Made by a program: the position numbers and the translations under genes. This document shows, in pieces, positions 1 to 6,489 of a DNA stretch of 14,288 nt. Origin of the DNA: Prevotellaceae bacterium. GTDB taxonomy: Bacteria; Bacteroidota; Bacteroidia; Bacteroidales; UBA932. Under the pieces are notes generated by a model that saw nothing but the letters and a program-made list of their open reading frames with translations, ran no database searches and was not told where the DNA came from. The stretch is taken from positions 1-14,288 of the forward strand of contig JAITMY010000177.1 of the NCBI GenBank assembly GCA_031290755.1. Direction: 5' to 3'. Each line of letters opens with the position of its first letter. The stretch's first letter is position 1.

Positions 1-46
1 CTGCGACTCACCCCCCCCTCCCCCCAGCTCTTTTTAACCCCTAACC

Positions 47-79
47 CTTGCCTATGTACCACTATTTTACCTACCTTCG
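47..79 (+). promoter_or_regulatory. Possible Bacteroidota-type promoter for the BspA-like gene
   Basis: CTTG at 47-50 is followed, after 21 bases, by TACCTTCG at 72-79. This is one mismatch from the Bacteroidota -7 element TAnnTTTG, with a TTG-type -33 element at suitable spacing. The start point would fall near 85, giving a leader of about 58 bases. A small inverted repeat (CGTTG 84-88 with CAACG 95-99) lies at the start of that leader. No Shine-Dalgarno sequence is seen before the ATG at 144, which is usual in this phylum. The rest of 1-143 holds only a C-rich tract (11-25) and no gene. Confidence 0.35.
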
Positions 80-143
80 CTGCCGTTGTGTAAGCAACGC
101 TAAGCGAAGCGTACCCTATTGTCCAACGTAAAACACTACTACC

Positions 144-2393
144 ATGAACCAGACATTCAGAACAACAGCGATGATGCTCGCAGCAGGGGTGCTGCTGGGG
201 GCAAGCGCAGCGGCGCAGGCCGCAGCAGTGGCCAGCGGCGCCACCGGCAGCTGCACGTGGGCGCTCAACGCCGACAGCACCCTCACCATCAGCGGCAGCG
301 GGGCAATGGCCGACTACGCACAGGGGGCAACGCCCTGGAACGCCTACCTCACCGCCATCAAAACCGTGGTGCTGGCCGACAGCGCTACCAGCGTTGGCAG
401 CTGGGCGTTCGGCGGCGGCGTCAACCTTGCCGCCGTAGCCCGGCCCGCCAGCGTGGCGAGCCTTGGCGAAAGAGCCTTCAGCGGGTGCAGCGCCCTGAAG
501 GCTATGGCCCTGCCCGCCAGCGTGGCGAGCATTGGCAGCACCGCCTTCATCAGCTGCCCGGCCCTCCCCGCCATCAGCGTAGAGGAGGCCAACGCAGCCT
601 ACGCCTCGGAGGAGGGCGTGCTCTACAACAAAGACAAGACCACCCTCATTGCCTGCCCCGCCGGCAAGAGCAAGGCCAACCTCGCCATCCCCAGCACGGT
701 AACAAGCATTGCCAGCTCTGCGTTCTACTACTGTAGCGGGCTTACCGGCACGCTCAGCCTGCCCGCGGGGCTAACCACCATAGGGAACAACGCCTTCTAC
801 TACTGCGACGGGCTAAGCACGCTCAGCCTGCCCGCAAGCCTAACCTCCATCGGCAACTACGCATTCTACTACTGCAGCGGGCTGAAGTCCGTCATCGCCT
901 TCAGCCCCGCGCCGCTCGCGGTAGAGTACTACGCCTTCTACCCCATCTCCGCCGCCGTAGAGCTGGTAGTGCCCCTGAACACCTACGCCGCCTACGCCGA
1001 CGCCGACGGCTGGAAGGCCTTCAGCAAGATATCCGAAGGCGGCCTCTGCAACGGGTACCTCTACAAGGCACGCCCCAACCACCGCGCCCTCGGCAGCATC
1101 AGCGCCACCCTGAGCGGCAGCACGCTCAGCCTCACCGCCACGCCCGCCAGCGGGCAAGCCTTTCTGGGCTGGACAAGCGGCAGCACCACCCTCGCCGCCA
1201 CGCCAACCCTCACCCTCAGCGTTGCGCAGGACACCACGCTGACCGCCAGCTTCGGCACGCTCGCCCGGCACCACCTCGCCGCCGCAGGCACCCTCAAGGC
1301 CGTAGCCAACATCAAAGCCGCCACCCGCCTCGTCATCACCGGTGAGCTCGACGCCCGCGACCTACAGCTCGTGCGCGACAGCATACCCATGCTCATCGAG
1401 CTCGACCTGAGCGGCGCTGCCATAGTAGCCTACGCGGGGCTGGGAGGCACCTACGCCTACTCCACCTCCTACCCCGCCAACGAGCTGCCGCAGTTCGCCT
1501 TCTACAACAACACCAGCTTCACAAGCAAGACCTCGCTCGCCTCCGTGCTGCTCCCCCAAGGCCTAACCGCCATCAACTACAACGCCTTCTACAACTGTAG
1601 CGGCCTCACCGGCACGCTCAGCCTGCCCCAAGGCCTAACCGCCATCGGCAACGACGCCTTCTACAGCTGTAGCAGCCTCACCGGCACGCTCTGCCTGCCC
1701 CAAGGCCTAACCACCATCGGCAACAACGCCTTCTCCAACTGTAGCGGCATCACCGGCGTCAGCCTGCCCGAAGGCCTAACCGCCATCGGCGCCTACACCT
1801 TCTACAACTGTAGGGCGCTAAGCGCCGTTGTCATCCCCGAAAAAGTAGGCAGCATCGGCGCCTACGCATTCTACGGCTGCAAGGCGCTAACCTCCGTAGG
1901 CAACCTCAGCTTGCAGCCCCAGGTGATAAGCGCCGCCGCCAACCAGCTGGGCAACCTCAACCTGAGCAACGCCACGCTGCGCGTGCCCCTGGTGGACAGG
2001 TACCTCGCTGCCGACGTGTGGAAGGACTTTGGGCGCATTGAGGGCGCCAGCCTTGCCGCCCTCAACGCGCAGGTGGCCGCCCTGCAGGCCGACAGCGCCA
2101 CCCTGCAAGCGCTGCTGAGCGCCTGCCAGAGCAGCAAGCCCACGGCCATTGGCGCCACCCACCCCGCCACCCTGCAAGCCTACCCCAACCCCGCGGGCAC
2201 CGAGCTCACCGTTGCCGGCGAAGGGCTGGCCGGCGGCAAGGTAGAGGTTTACACCCTCGCCGGCACGCTGGCGCGCACCTACAGCGTGCCCGCCGGCGCC
2301 AGCGCAGAGGTCAGCCTCGACATCTCAACCCTGCCGCAGGGCGCCTACCTCATCAAGGTAGGCAGCAGGGTGGCCAAGGTAGCAAAGAAGTAG
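144..2393 (+). CDS. Secreted BspA-like leucine-rich-repeat protein with T9SS sorting domain
   Basis: This 749-residue protein is predicted to be exported and displayed on the cell surface, where BspA-like proteins commonly mediate adhesion. Residues 1-27 form a signal peptide with a hydrophobic Leu/Ala core. Residues about 30-75 match the usual BspA N-terminus (WALNADSTLTISGSGAMADY). About six LRR_5 units follow (about 76-252; pattern LSLPAGLTTIGNNAFYYC), then an InlB-B/Listeria-Bacteroides-like domain (about 304-372; LGSISATLSGSTLSLTATP). A linker contains ELDLSGA, and a second cluster has five LRR_5 units (about 466-585). A short Leu/Ala heptad helix (about 639-665) precedes the C-terminal domain (about 675-749), which starts YPNPAGTEL and ends GAYLIKVGSRVAKVAKK. 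That ending is typical of the type A T9SS sorting signal. The ligand is unknown. The family call and the export route are well supported. Confidence 0.93.
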   Translation: MNQTFRTTAMMLAAGVLLGASAAAQAAAVASGATGSCTWALNADSTLTISGSGAMADYAQGATPWNAYLTAIKTVVLADSATSVGSWAFGGGVNLAAVARPASVASLGERAFSGCSALKAMALPASVASIGSTAFISCPALPAISVEEANAAYASEEGVLYNKDKTTLIACPAGKSKANLAIPSTVTSIASSAFYYCSGLTGTLSLPAGLTTIGNNAFYYCDGLSTLSLPASLTSIGNYAFYYCSGLKSVIAFSPAPLAVEYYAFYPISAAVELVVPLNTYAAYADADGWKAFSKISEGGLCNGYLYKARPNHRALGSISATLSGSTLSLTATPASGQAFLGWTSGSTTLAATPTLTLSVAQDTTLTASFGTLARHHLAAAGTLKAVANIKAATRLVITGELDARDLQLVRDSIPMLIELDLSGAAIVAYAGLGGTYAYSTSYPANELPQFAFYNNTSFTSKTSLASVLLPQGLTAINYNAFYNCSGLTGTLSLPQGLTAIGNDAFYSCSSLTGTLCLPQGLTTIGNNAFSNCSGITGVSLPEGLTAIGAYTFYNCRALSAVVIPEKVGSIGAYAFYGCKALTSVGNLSLQPQVISAAANQLGNLNLSNATLRVPLVDRYLAADVWKDFGRIEGASLAALNAQVAALQADSATLQALLSACQSSKPTAIGATHPATLQAYPNPAGTELTVAGEGLAGGKVEVYTLAGTLARTYSVPAGASAEVSLDISTLPQGAYLIKVGSRVAKVAKK
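1554..1904 (+). repeat. Tandem LRR_5 coding repeats (69-72 bp units)
   Basis: Five consecutive units begin at 1554, 1626, 1698, 1767 and 1836, so spacing is 72, 72, 69 and 69 bases. The first four share near-identical DNA around CAAGGCCTAACC and CGCCTTCTAC. A related, more diverged pair of units starts at 762 and 831 in the first cluster. The DNA-level similarity suggests recent unit duplication within the gene. Confidence 0.8.
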
Positions 2394-2417
2394 CCCACCC
2401 CGCAGCAAAGCAAGTAA

Positions 2418-2549
2418 ACCCTTAAACCCAACCCCGCCAACGGCGTGTGCTTCGTAGCCGAGGGCAGCGGCGCCCGCGTTAAGGTGGAGGCCGCTGACGG
2501 TGCAGTAAAAGCTACGGGTGGCGTAGAAGCACGCCTACGGCACCCGTAG
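2418..2549 (+). pseudogene. Possible relic of a T9SS-type C-terminus
   Basis: The frame is open from just after a TAA at 2415 to a TAG at 2547 and has no start codon. It reads KPNPANGVCFVAEGSGARVK and continues for about 20 more residues. The NPAN motif and the following GV-FV-GS-ARVKV spacing resemble the beginning and end of a type A T9SS sorting domain brought close together. This could be the decayed tail of a duplicated surface-protein gene, or chance in GC-rich DNA. The evidence is resemblance by eye only. Confidence 0.2.
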
Positions 2550-2576
2550 AAGCACATCTACGGCACCCGTAGAAGC
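2523..2576. repeat. Short tandem repeat, 2.3 copies of a 23-bp unit with internal dyad
   Basis: Units at 2523-2545 and 2546-2568 differ at two positions and are followed by a partial third copy at 2569-2576. Each unit starts GTAGAAGCAC and ends CTACGGCACCC. CCGTAG and CTACGG pair across unit boundaries, so transcripts could form small hairpins. It lies just downstream of the BspA-like gene. Confidence 0.75.
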
Positions 2577-2585
2577 CCTCACCTT

Positions 2586-2671
2586 GAACCCTTGCGGGTT
2601 CTGCCGGCTGCCAACCCGACAGGGTTGAATGTGAGTAACCCCCAGTGAAGCCGCGAAGCGGCGACTGGGGG
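2586..2671. repeat. Cluster of three stem-loops between convergent genes
   Basis: Stem 1 is GAACCC (2586-2591), loop TTGC, GGGTTC (2596-2601). Stem 2 is CAACCC (2612-2617), loop GACA, GGGTTG (2622-2627). Stem 3 pairs CCCCCAGT (2639-2646) with ACTGGGGG (2664-2671) and contains an inner GCCGC/GCGGC stem (2650-2654/2658-2662). No T-tract follows on either strand, so these are not textbook rho-independent terminators. They could still stop transcription arriving from both sides. The compact multi-hairpin form resembles dispersed intergenic repeats of Bacteroidota, but the copy number cannot be seen from one window. Confidence 0.7.
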
Positions 2672-2682
2672 GCGAGGCGCCC

Positions 2683-3495
2683 CTACCCCCCGCCCCCCGC
2701 CAGCCGCGGGAGCACGCGCTTCACCACCTTCAGGCGGTGGGTGTAGCTCCCCAGCTGGCGGTTGCGTATGCCCTCTTGGTCGACGCTGTCCACGCGCACG
2801 CTGCCCGAGGCGTGGATGATTTCCCCCTGCCCCAGCATGATGCCCACGTGCACCACCCTGCCCTCGCCGTTGGCGAAGAAGGCGAGGTCGGCGGGCTGGG
2901 CGTGCTCTACGGCGCCCACGGCCTCGCCCTGCTCGGCCTGCTGGGCGGCGTTGCGGGGCAGGGCTACGCCGGCCATGCCGCAGGCCAGCTGGGTAAGCCC
3001 TGAGCAGTCGATGCCCAGCGCCGTGCGCCCCCCCCAGAGGTAGGGCGCCGCCAGCAGCTGCTGCGCGGTGGCCACCACCGCCGCGCGGCCACCGGCGGGG
3101 GGGGGGCTAAAGGGGGCGCCGGTGAGGCGGTAGGTGCTGTCCAGCAGGGTGAAGGTGCCCGAGGCCGCGCTGTAGCCGTACAGCGTGCAGCCCAGCGGCA
3201 GCGCTGCCCGCTGGCCGGTGGCCTCGCAGGCGGCGTAGCACAGGGGGAGGGGGCAGCGGGCGCGGGGCAGCGCGCCCATGCGCCGCCGCTGCGCCTCGCT
3301 CACCGGCAGCGCCATGCGGGGGTTGAGCCAGCCCTCGCAGCCGTCGGCCTCTGCGCGAACGCGGAGCCAGCGCTCGGCCTGCTCCTCCACGCAGAAGGTT
3401 TCGCCCCAGAGCAGCTGCGAGCGCAGCTCGCTGCGCTCGTCGGCGGCGGCGCGGAGGGGCACCGCGGCGCAGGCGGCTATGCCGTAGCGCTCCAT
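2683..3495 (-). CDS. SH3-domain NlpC/P60 cell-wall peptidase (gamma-D-glutamyl-diamino acid endopeptidase type)
   Basis: The 270-residue protein is predicted to cut peptidoglycan stem peptides next to gamma-D-glutamate. Residues about 4-125 are SH3b-like (YGIAACAAVPLRAAADERSE; WLRVRAEADGCEGWLNP). Residues about 136-260 form the NlpC/P60 domain: catalytic Cys164 in GIDCSG, His216 in VVHVGIM and probably His228 in IIHASG. Size and layout match the dipeptidyl-peptidase VI/YkfC-like group. No signal peptide is visible, so it probably acts in the cytoplasm on recycled muropeptides. The ATG at 3495 was chosen because the SH3 domain begins right after it. The longer in-frame extension to 3840 is an Arg/Pro-rich shadow of the upstream gene. 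The start overlaps the end of the M20 gene by 19 bases, which indicates translational coupling. A C10 run encodes Ser130-Pro133, just before the catalytic domain. Confidence 0.88.
   Translation of the reverse strand: MERYGIAACAAVPLRAAADERSELRSQLLWGETFCVEEQAERWLRVRAEADGCEGWLNPRMALPVSEAQRRRMGALPRARCPLPLCYAACEATGQRAALPLGCTLYGYSAASGTFTLLDSTYRLTGAPFSPPPAGGRAAVVATAQQLLAAPYLWGGRTALGIDCSGLTQLACGMAGVALPRNAAQQAEQGEAVGAVEHAQPADLAFFANGEGRVVHVGIMLGQGEIIHASGSVRVDSVDQEGIRNRQLGSYTHRLKVVKRVLPRLAGGGG
3097..3106 (-). repeat. C10 homopolymer inside the NlpC/P60 gene
   Basis: Ten consecutive G on the + strand read as ten C in the coding strand, encoding the end of Ser130 and Pro131-133. It lies in the linker between the SH3 and catalytic domains. 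A change of one base would shift the frame ahead of the catalytic Cys164. Tracts of this length are prone to replication slippage and also to sequencing error. Confidence 0.8.
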
Positions 3496-4544
3496 AGGTC
3501 TGCCAGCTTGCTGATGAGCGCCACGTAGGTGCCGATGGCTTCCTCTACCTCGCTCAGGGCGACGTACTCGTCGGCGGCGTGGGAGCGGGCGGAGTCGCCC
3601 GGCCCCATCTTGATGGCGGGGAGGCGGAGGAGGGCGATGTCGCTGGTGGTGGGCGACACGTAGGTGGCGCGGCCTACGGCGCGGGCGGCCTGCACGAGGG
3701 GGTGCCCGCCGGCAATGGCGGAGGCGCGGAGGCGGGTGGAGCGGGGCTGCACGTCGCACTGCACCGCGGCGCGGATGAGCGCGAGCAGCTCGTGGTTGTC
3801 GTAGGCGTCGGTGGGGCGCACGTCCACCACGAACTTGCACTCGGCGGGGACTACGTTGTGCTGCGTTCCGCAGGTCATCATGGTGGCGGTGAGCTTCACC
3901 TCGCCCATGCTTGCCGAGGCTTTGGGGAAGCGGAGGGCTTGCAGGCGCCGGATGTCGTCTATGGCGTGGTAGAGGGCGTTGTCGCCCTCTCCGCGGGCGG
4001 CGTGCCCCTGCCGCCCGCGGGCGGTGCAGTCGAGCACCATAAGGCCGCGCTCGGCTACGGCGGCCTGCATCTGGGTTGGCTCGCCCACAATGGCGCAGGC
4101 GATGTCCCCCAGCAGGGGCCTGAGGGCCTCTACGCCGTTTGGCCCCTGCACTTCTTCTTCGGCCACGAGGGCCAGCGTGAGGTTGAAGGGCAGCGGCTGT
4201 CGGTAGAGCGCCCTGTAGGCGGCCATGAGCGCCACCACCGAGGCGCCGGCGTCGTTGCTGCCCAGCCCGTAGAGCTTGCCGCTTTCGACGGTGGGGGCAA
4301 AGGGGTTGCGGGTGTAGCCGGCGGCGGGGCGCACGGTGTCGTGGTGCGAGCAGAGCAGCAGGGTGGGCTTGGCCTCGTCGTAGCGCTCGCAGCGGGAGTA
4401 CACGTTGTTAAGGTGCCTGTGCGGGGCGAGGCGCTGCTGCTGTAGGGCGTCGAAGAGCAGCTGCGCTGTCGCCTGCTCCTCGCGCGAGAAGGAGGGGGTG
4501 GCGATGAGCTGCTGCAAAAGCGGGATGGCGGGCTGGGCGGTCAA
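3477..4544 (-). CDS. argE: M20 metallopeptidase-family deacylase, ArgE-like
   Basis: A 355-residue di-zinc hydrolase that removes an acyl group from an amino acid. It is closest by eye to the Bacteroidota ArgE group, which acts on acetyl- or succinyl-ornithine/citrulline in arginine synthesis. Visible motifs are SHHDTV (H67, D69), GLGSNDAGAS (bridging D98), AEEEVQG (catalytic E129/E130), VGEPT (E155), and the C-terminal GPGDSARSHAADEYV with the last metal-binding His. GTQHNVVPAECKFVVD falls in the dimerisation domain. The start is TTG at 4542-4544. No ATG occurs in the first 100 codons, and an in-frame stop (that of tlpA, 4548-4550) lies only two codons upstream. Even so, the protein aligns by eye with the family from its N-terminus (LLQQLIATPSFSREE). 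The acyl substrate is not determined. DapE- or LysK-like activity is the main alternative. Confidence 0.85.
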   Translation of the reverse strand: MTAQPAIPLLQQLIATPSFSREEQATAQLLFDALQQQRLAPHRHLNNVYSRCERYDEAKPTLLLCSHHDTVRPAAGYTRNPFAPTVESGKLYGLGSNDAGASVVALMAAYRALYRQPLPFNLTLALVAEEEVQGPNGVEALRPLLGDIACAIVGEPTQMQAAVAERGLMVLDCTARGRQGHAARGEGDNALYHAIDDIRRLQALRFPKASASMGEVKLTATMMTCGTQHNVVPAECKFVVDVRPTDAYDNHELLALIRAAVQCDVQPRSTRLRASAIAGGHPLVQAARAVGRATYVSPTTSDIALLRLPAIKMGPGDSARSHAADEYVALSEVEEAIGTYVALISKLADLWSATA

Positions 4545-4547
4545 GGG

Positions 4548-6434
4548 CTAAAGGTGCTTGGCGAGTTCGGCCTTTACCTTTTCTACGCCGGGGAAGCCGG
4601 TGGCCTTGTAGCGCTGCTTGCCCTGCCTGTCGTATATCATGCAGGTGGGAATGCCCTGCACGCCGAGCGCCGATGCCCAGTAGCTCCACTGGGCGTCGCT
4701 CACGCGGTAGTGCTCGCCGTGGAGGTCGGGTATCATTTTGTACCAGCTGGCCAGCGGTGAGGTTTCGCCGGTCAGGTAGAGGAACACCACGTCCTTGCCT
4801 GCGAGCTCTTCCTTCAGCGGCTTCATGGCCTTGTTGGCTTGCAGGCAGGGGCCGCACCACGTAGCCCAGAAGTCCACCATCACCACCTTTCCCTTGTAGG
4901 CTTTCAGGATGGCGTCGAGCAGGTGGGCGTTGTCCACCTTGGGCGTTTCGCGCACGGCGCCGCCGGCGGCGCTGTGCGCCGCGGCCTTCAGCTCCTGCAC
5001 CTTATCGTTCTCGGCTATGAGCAGGTCGGCCACGGCAGGCTGGGCGGCAAATGCGCTGCGCACTTCCTGCTTGGTGGCCTCCGAGAAGTCCAGCGTTTCG
5101 CCGTAGAGCTGCGCCAGCGCCACATCCAGCAGCAGGCTCTTGTCGCGCCCCAGCAGTGGGCTAACCCGCTCCTTGAGGTAGGCAAACCTCTCGGCTACGG
5201 GGTGCTCCCTCGACAGCTTAAAGGGGTCGGCGTAGCGCAGCTGCCGCACCAGCAGCAGGAAGTCAACGTAGGAGGCGCTGTCGTCAAACTCGCTCAGGAA
5301 CGAGTAGAAGTCGAGGTCGGGCTTCACCGGCTCGTAGCTGGCCTCGGGGCTGCCGGGGGTGAGGGCGCTCACGTGGGCGTGCGCCATTATCCGCTCGTAG
5401 CGCAGCAGCACGGAGAGGAGCGTTGACTTAATGTAGCTCTGGCGTATCACCTTGGCGTTGTCGGACAAGCCCGAGGCGGCCACCTCCGCCAGCTTGCGGT
5501 GCACCACATCCAGCAGGTAGTCCCGGCACTCGTTGGGCTTCGTCATGGTGAGTATCTTGGCCTGAATGGAGTCGAAGTCAATGAGCGTGCGCAGCTGCTG
5601 CCCTTCCGCAAAGCCGATGTAGCCTCCCGAAACGTAGATGTAGCAGGAGTCGCCGGGCTGCTTGTCGGCGCGGTAGCGCGACTCGTAGCGGCTCTTCTTC
5701 TTCAGGTCAACGTAGATTTCCGTGGTGTCGCCGGGCACCAAGAAGACGTCGCCGAGGGAGGTTTGGAAAAGCCCCGGCAGGCCCACGGACAGCTCGCCGG
5801 CAAAGGAGCCGTCCGCCGCAACGGTCATCACCGCCGTGTTGCCGGTGTTGGAAAAGCCGTTGCCCACCACGCTCACTGTCTTAGGCCCCGTGCCCCCGTA
5901 GCTCAAGAACCTGCCGCGCACCTGCGCGCTCTTTGCGCTGAAAGCCGGCGCGGGGAGCGGGCGCAGCGGCTGGGCGGCGATGCTCTTCGGCAGCGCCTCC
6001 ATGCTCACCTTCGCGCCGGGCAGCAGCCGGATGCCCCAGATGTTGAAGCAGCCGGGGTCGCCGCACTCCACGAAGTCGATTTGCGTTACCTCCGGCCCCA
6101 GCGGTGGGAAGATCAGCTTGAACGAGGCCCTGCCCGAGTCGGGCATCTTGAGGTACTCGTCCGGCACGATGCCTTCGGCCCCGACCAGCTTGAGCAGCAC
6201 GCTGTCGCCGCTGGCCTTAATGCCCGCATCCTTGCTGATGCCAATCTTGCTGCGCGGGCGCGAAAAGGCGTCAACGTGCAGCACCGTCGATGAGTCGGTC
6301 AGCTCAATTTTGGCAATCTCAATCGTGCTTGTACTCCACGTATCAAAAGCCGGATGTTCAACAACCGCAGGCCTCTTTTGGGTGCAGCTGTAAGCCCCAT
6401 AAATGCACAGGGCGAAAAGAAGTGTTTTTTTCAT
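4548..6434 (-). CDS. TlpA-like thioredoxin-fold lipoprotein
   Basis: A 628-residue envelope protein predicted to reduce or exchange disulfides outside the cytoplasm. MKKTLLFALCIYGAYSC is a short signal peptide with a candidate lipid-modified Cys17; AYSC is a loose lipobox. Residues about 150-270 look like a beta-rich domain (RGRFLSYGGTGPKTVSVVGN; DVFLVPGDTTEIYVDL), as found in front of many Bacteroidota TlpA proteins, followed by a helical middle region. The C-terminal 130 residues are the thioredoxin domain: VVMVDFWATWCGPC with the redox pair Cys527/Cys530, and the cis-proline segment GVQGIPTCMIYD. The start ATG at 6434 begins directly with the signal peptide. It lies 55 bases after korB, possibly with its own promoter, and no exact -7 element was found. 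Its stop is followed after one codon by the TTG start of argE, so the two are probably co-transcribed. The in vivo partner is unknown. Confidence 0.88.
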   Translation of the reverse strand: MKKTLLFALCIYGAYSCTQKRPAVVEHPAFDTWSTSTIEIAKIELTDSSTVLHVDAFSRPRSKIGISKDAGIKASGDSVLLKLVGAEGIVPDEYLKMPDSGRASFKLIFPPLGPEVTQIDFVECGDPGCFNIWGIRLLPGAKVSMEALPKSIAAQPLRPLPAPAFSAKSAQVRGRFLSYGGTGPKTVSVVGNGFSNTGNTAVMTVAADGSFAGELSVGLPGLFQTSLGDVFLVPGDTTEIYVDLKKKSRYESRYRADKQPGDSCYIYVSGGYIGFAEGQQLRTLIDFDSIQAKILTMTKPNECRDYLLDVVHRKLAEVAASGLSDNAKVIRQSYIKSTLLSVLLRYERIMAHAHVSALTPGSPEASYEPVKPDLDFYSFLSEFDDSASYVDFLLLVRQLRYADPFKLSREHPVAERFAYLKERVSPLLGRDKSLLLDVALAQLYGETLDFSEATKQEVRSAFAAQPAVADLLIAENDKVQELKAAAHSAAGGAVRETPKVDNAHLLDAILKAYKGKVVMVDFWATWCGPCLQANKAMKPLKEELAGKDVVFLYLTGETSPLASWYKMIPDLHGEHYRVSDAQWSYWASALGVQGIPTCMIYDRQGKQRYKATGFPGVEKVKAELAKHL

Positions 6435-6489
6435 GGCTAAAAGTGTTTTAAATACTGAATAAGGTTGACTGTTTACTACTTGCTTTGGG

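Noticed and set aside
1554..1904. CRISPR-like regular repeats
   Set aside because: The 69-72 bp periodicity is in frame within a coding LRR region, with no short repeat/unique spacer layout.
2639..2671. Rho-independent terminator
   Set aside because: The stem is strong, but no T-rich tract follows on either strand, so it is listed as a stem-loop element only.
2683..3840. Longer version of the NlpC/P60 gene starting at 3840
   Set aside because: The extra 115 residues are Arg/Pro/His-rich, resemble no domain and overlap the well-supported M20 gene in another frame.
3579..4445. 288-residue + strand ORF opposite the M20 gene
   Set aside because: Gly/His/Val-rich composition typical of antisense reading in GC-rich DNA; the opposite strand holds a complete enzyme with all motifs.
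5499..6293. 264-residue + strand ORF opposite the TlpA-like gene
   Set aside because: No recognisable domain; antisense shadow of a protein with signal peptide and WCGPC motif.
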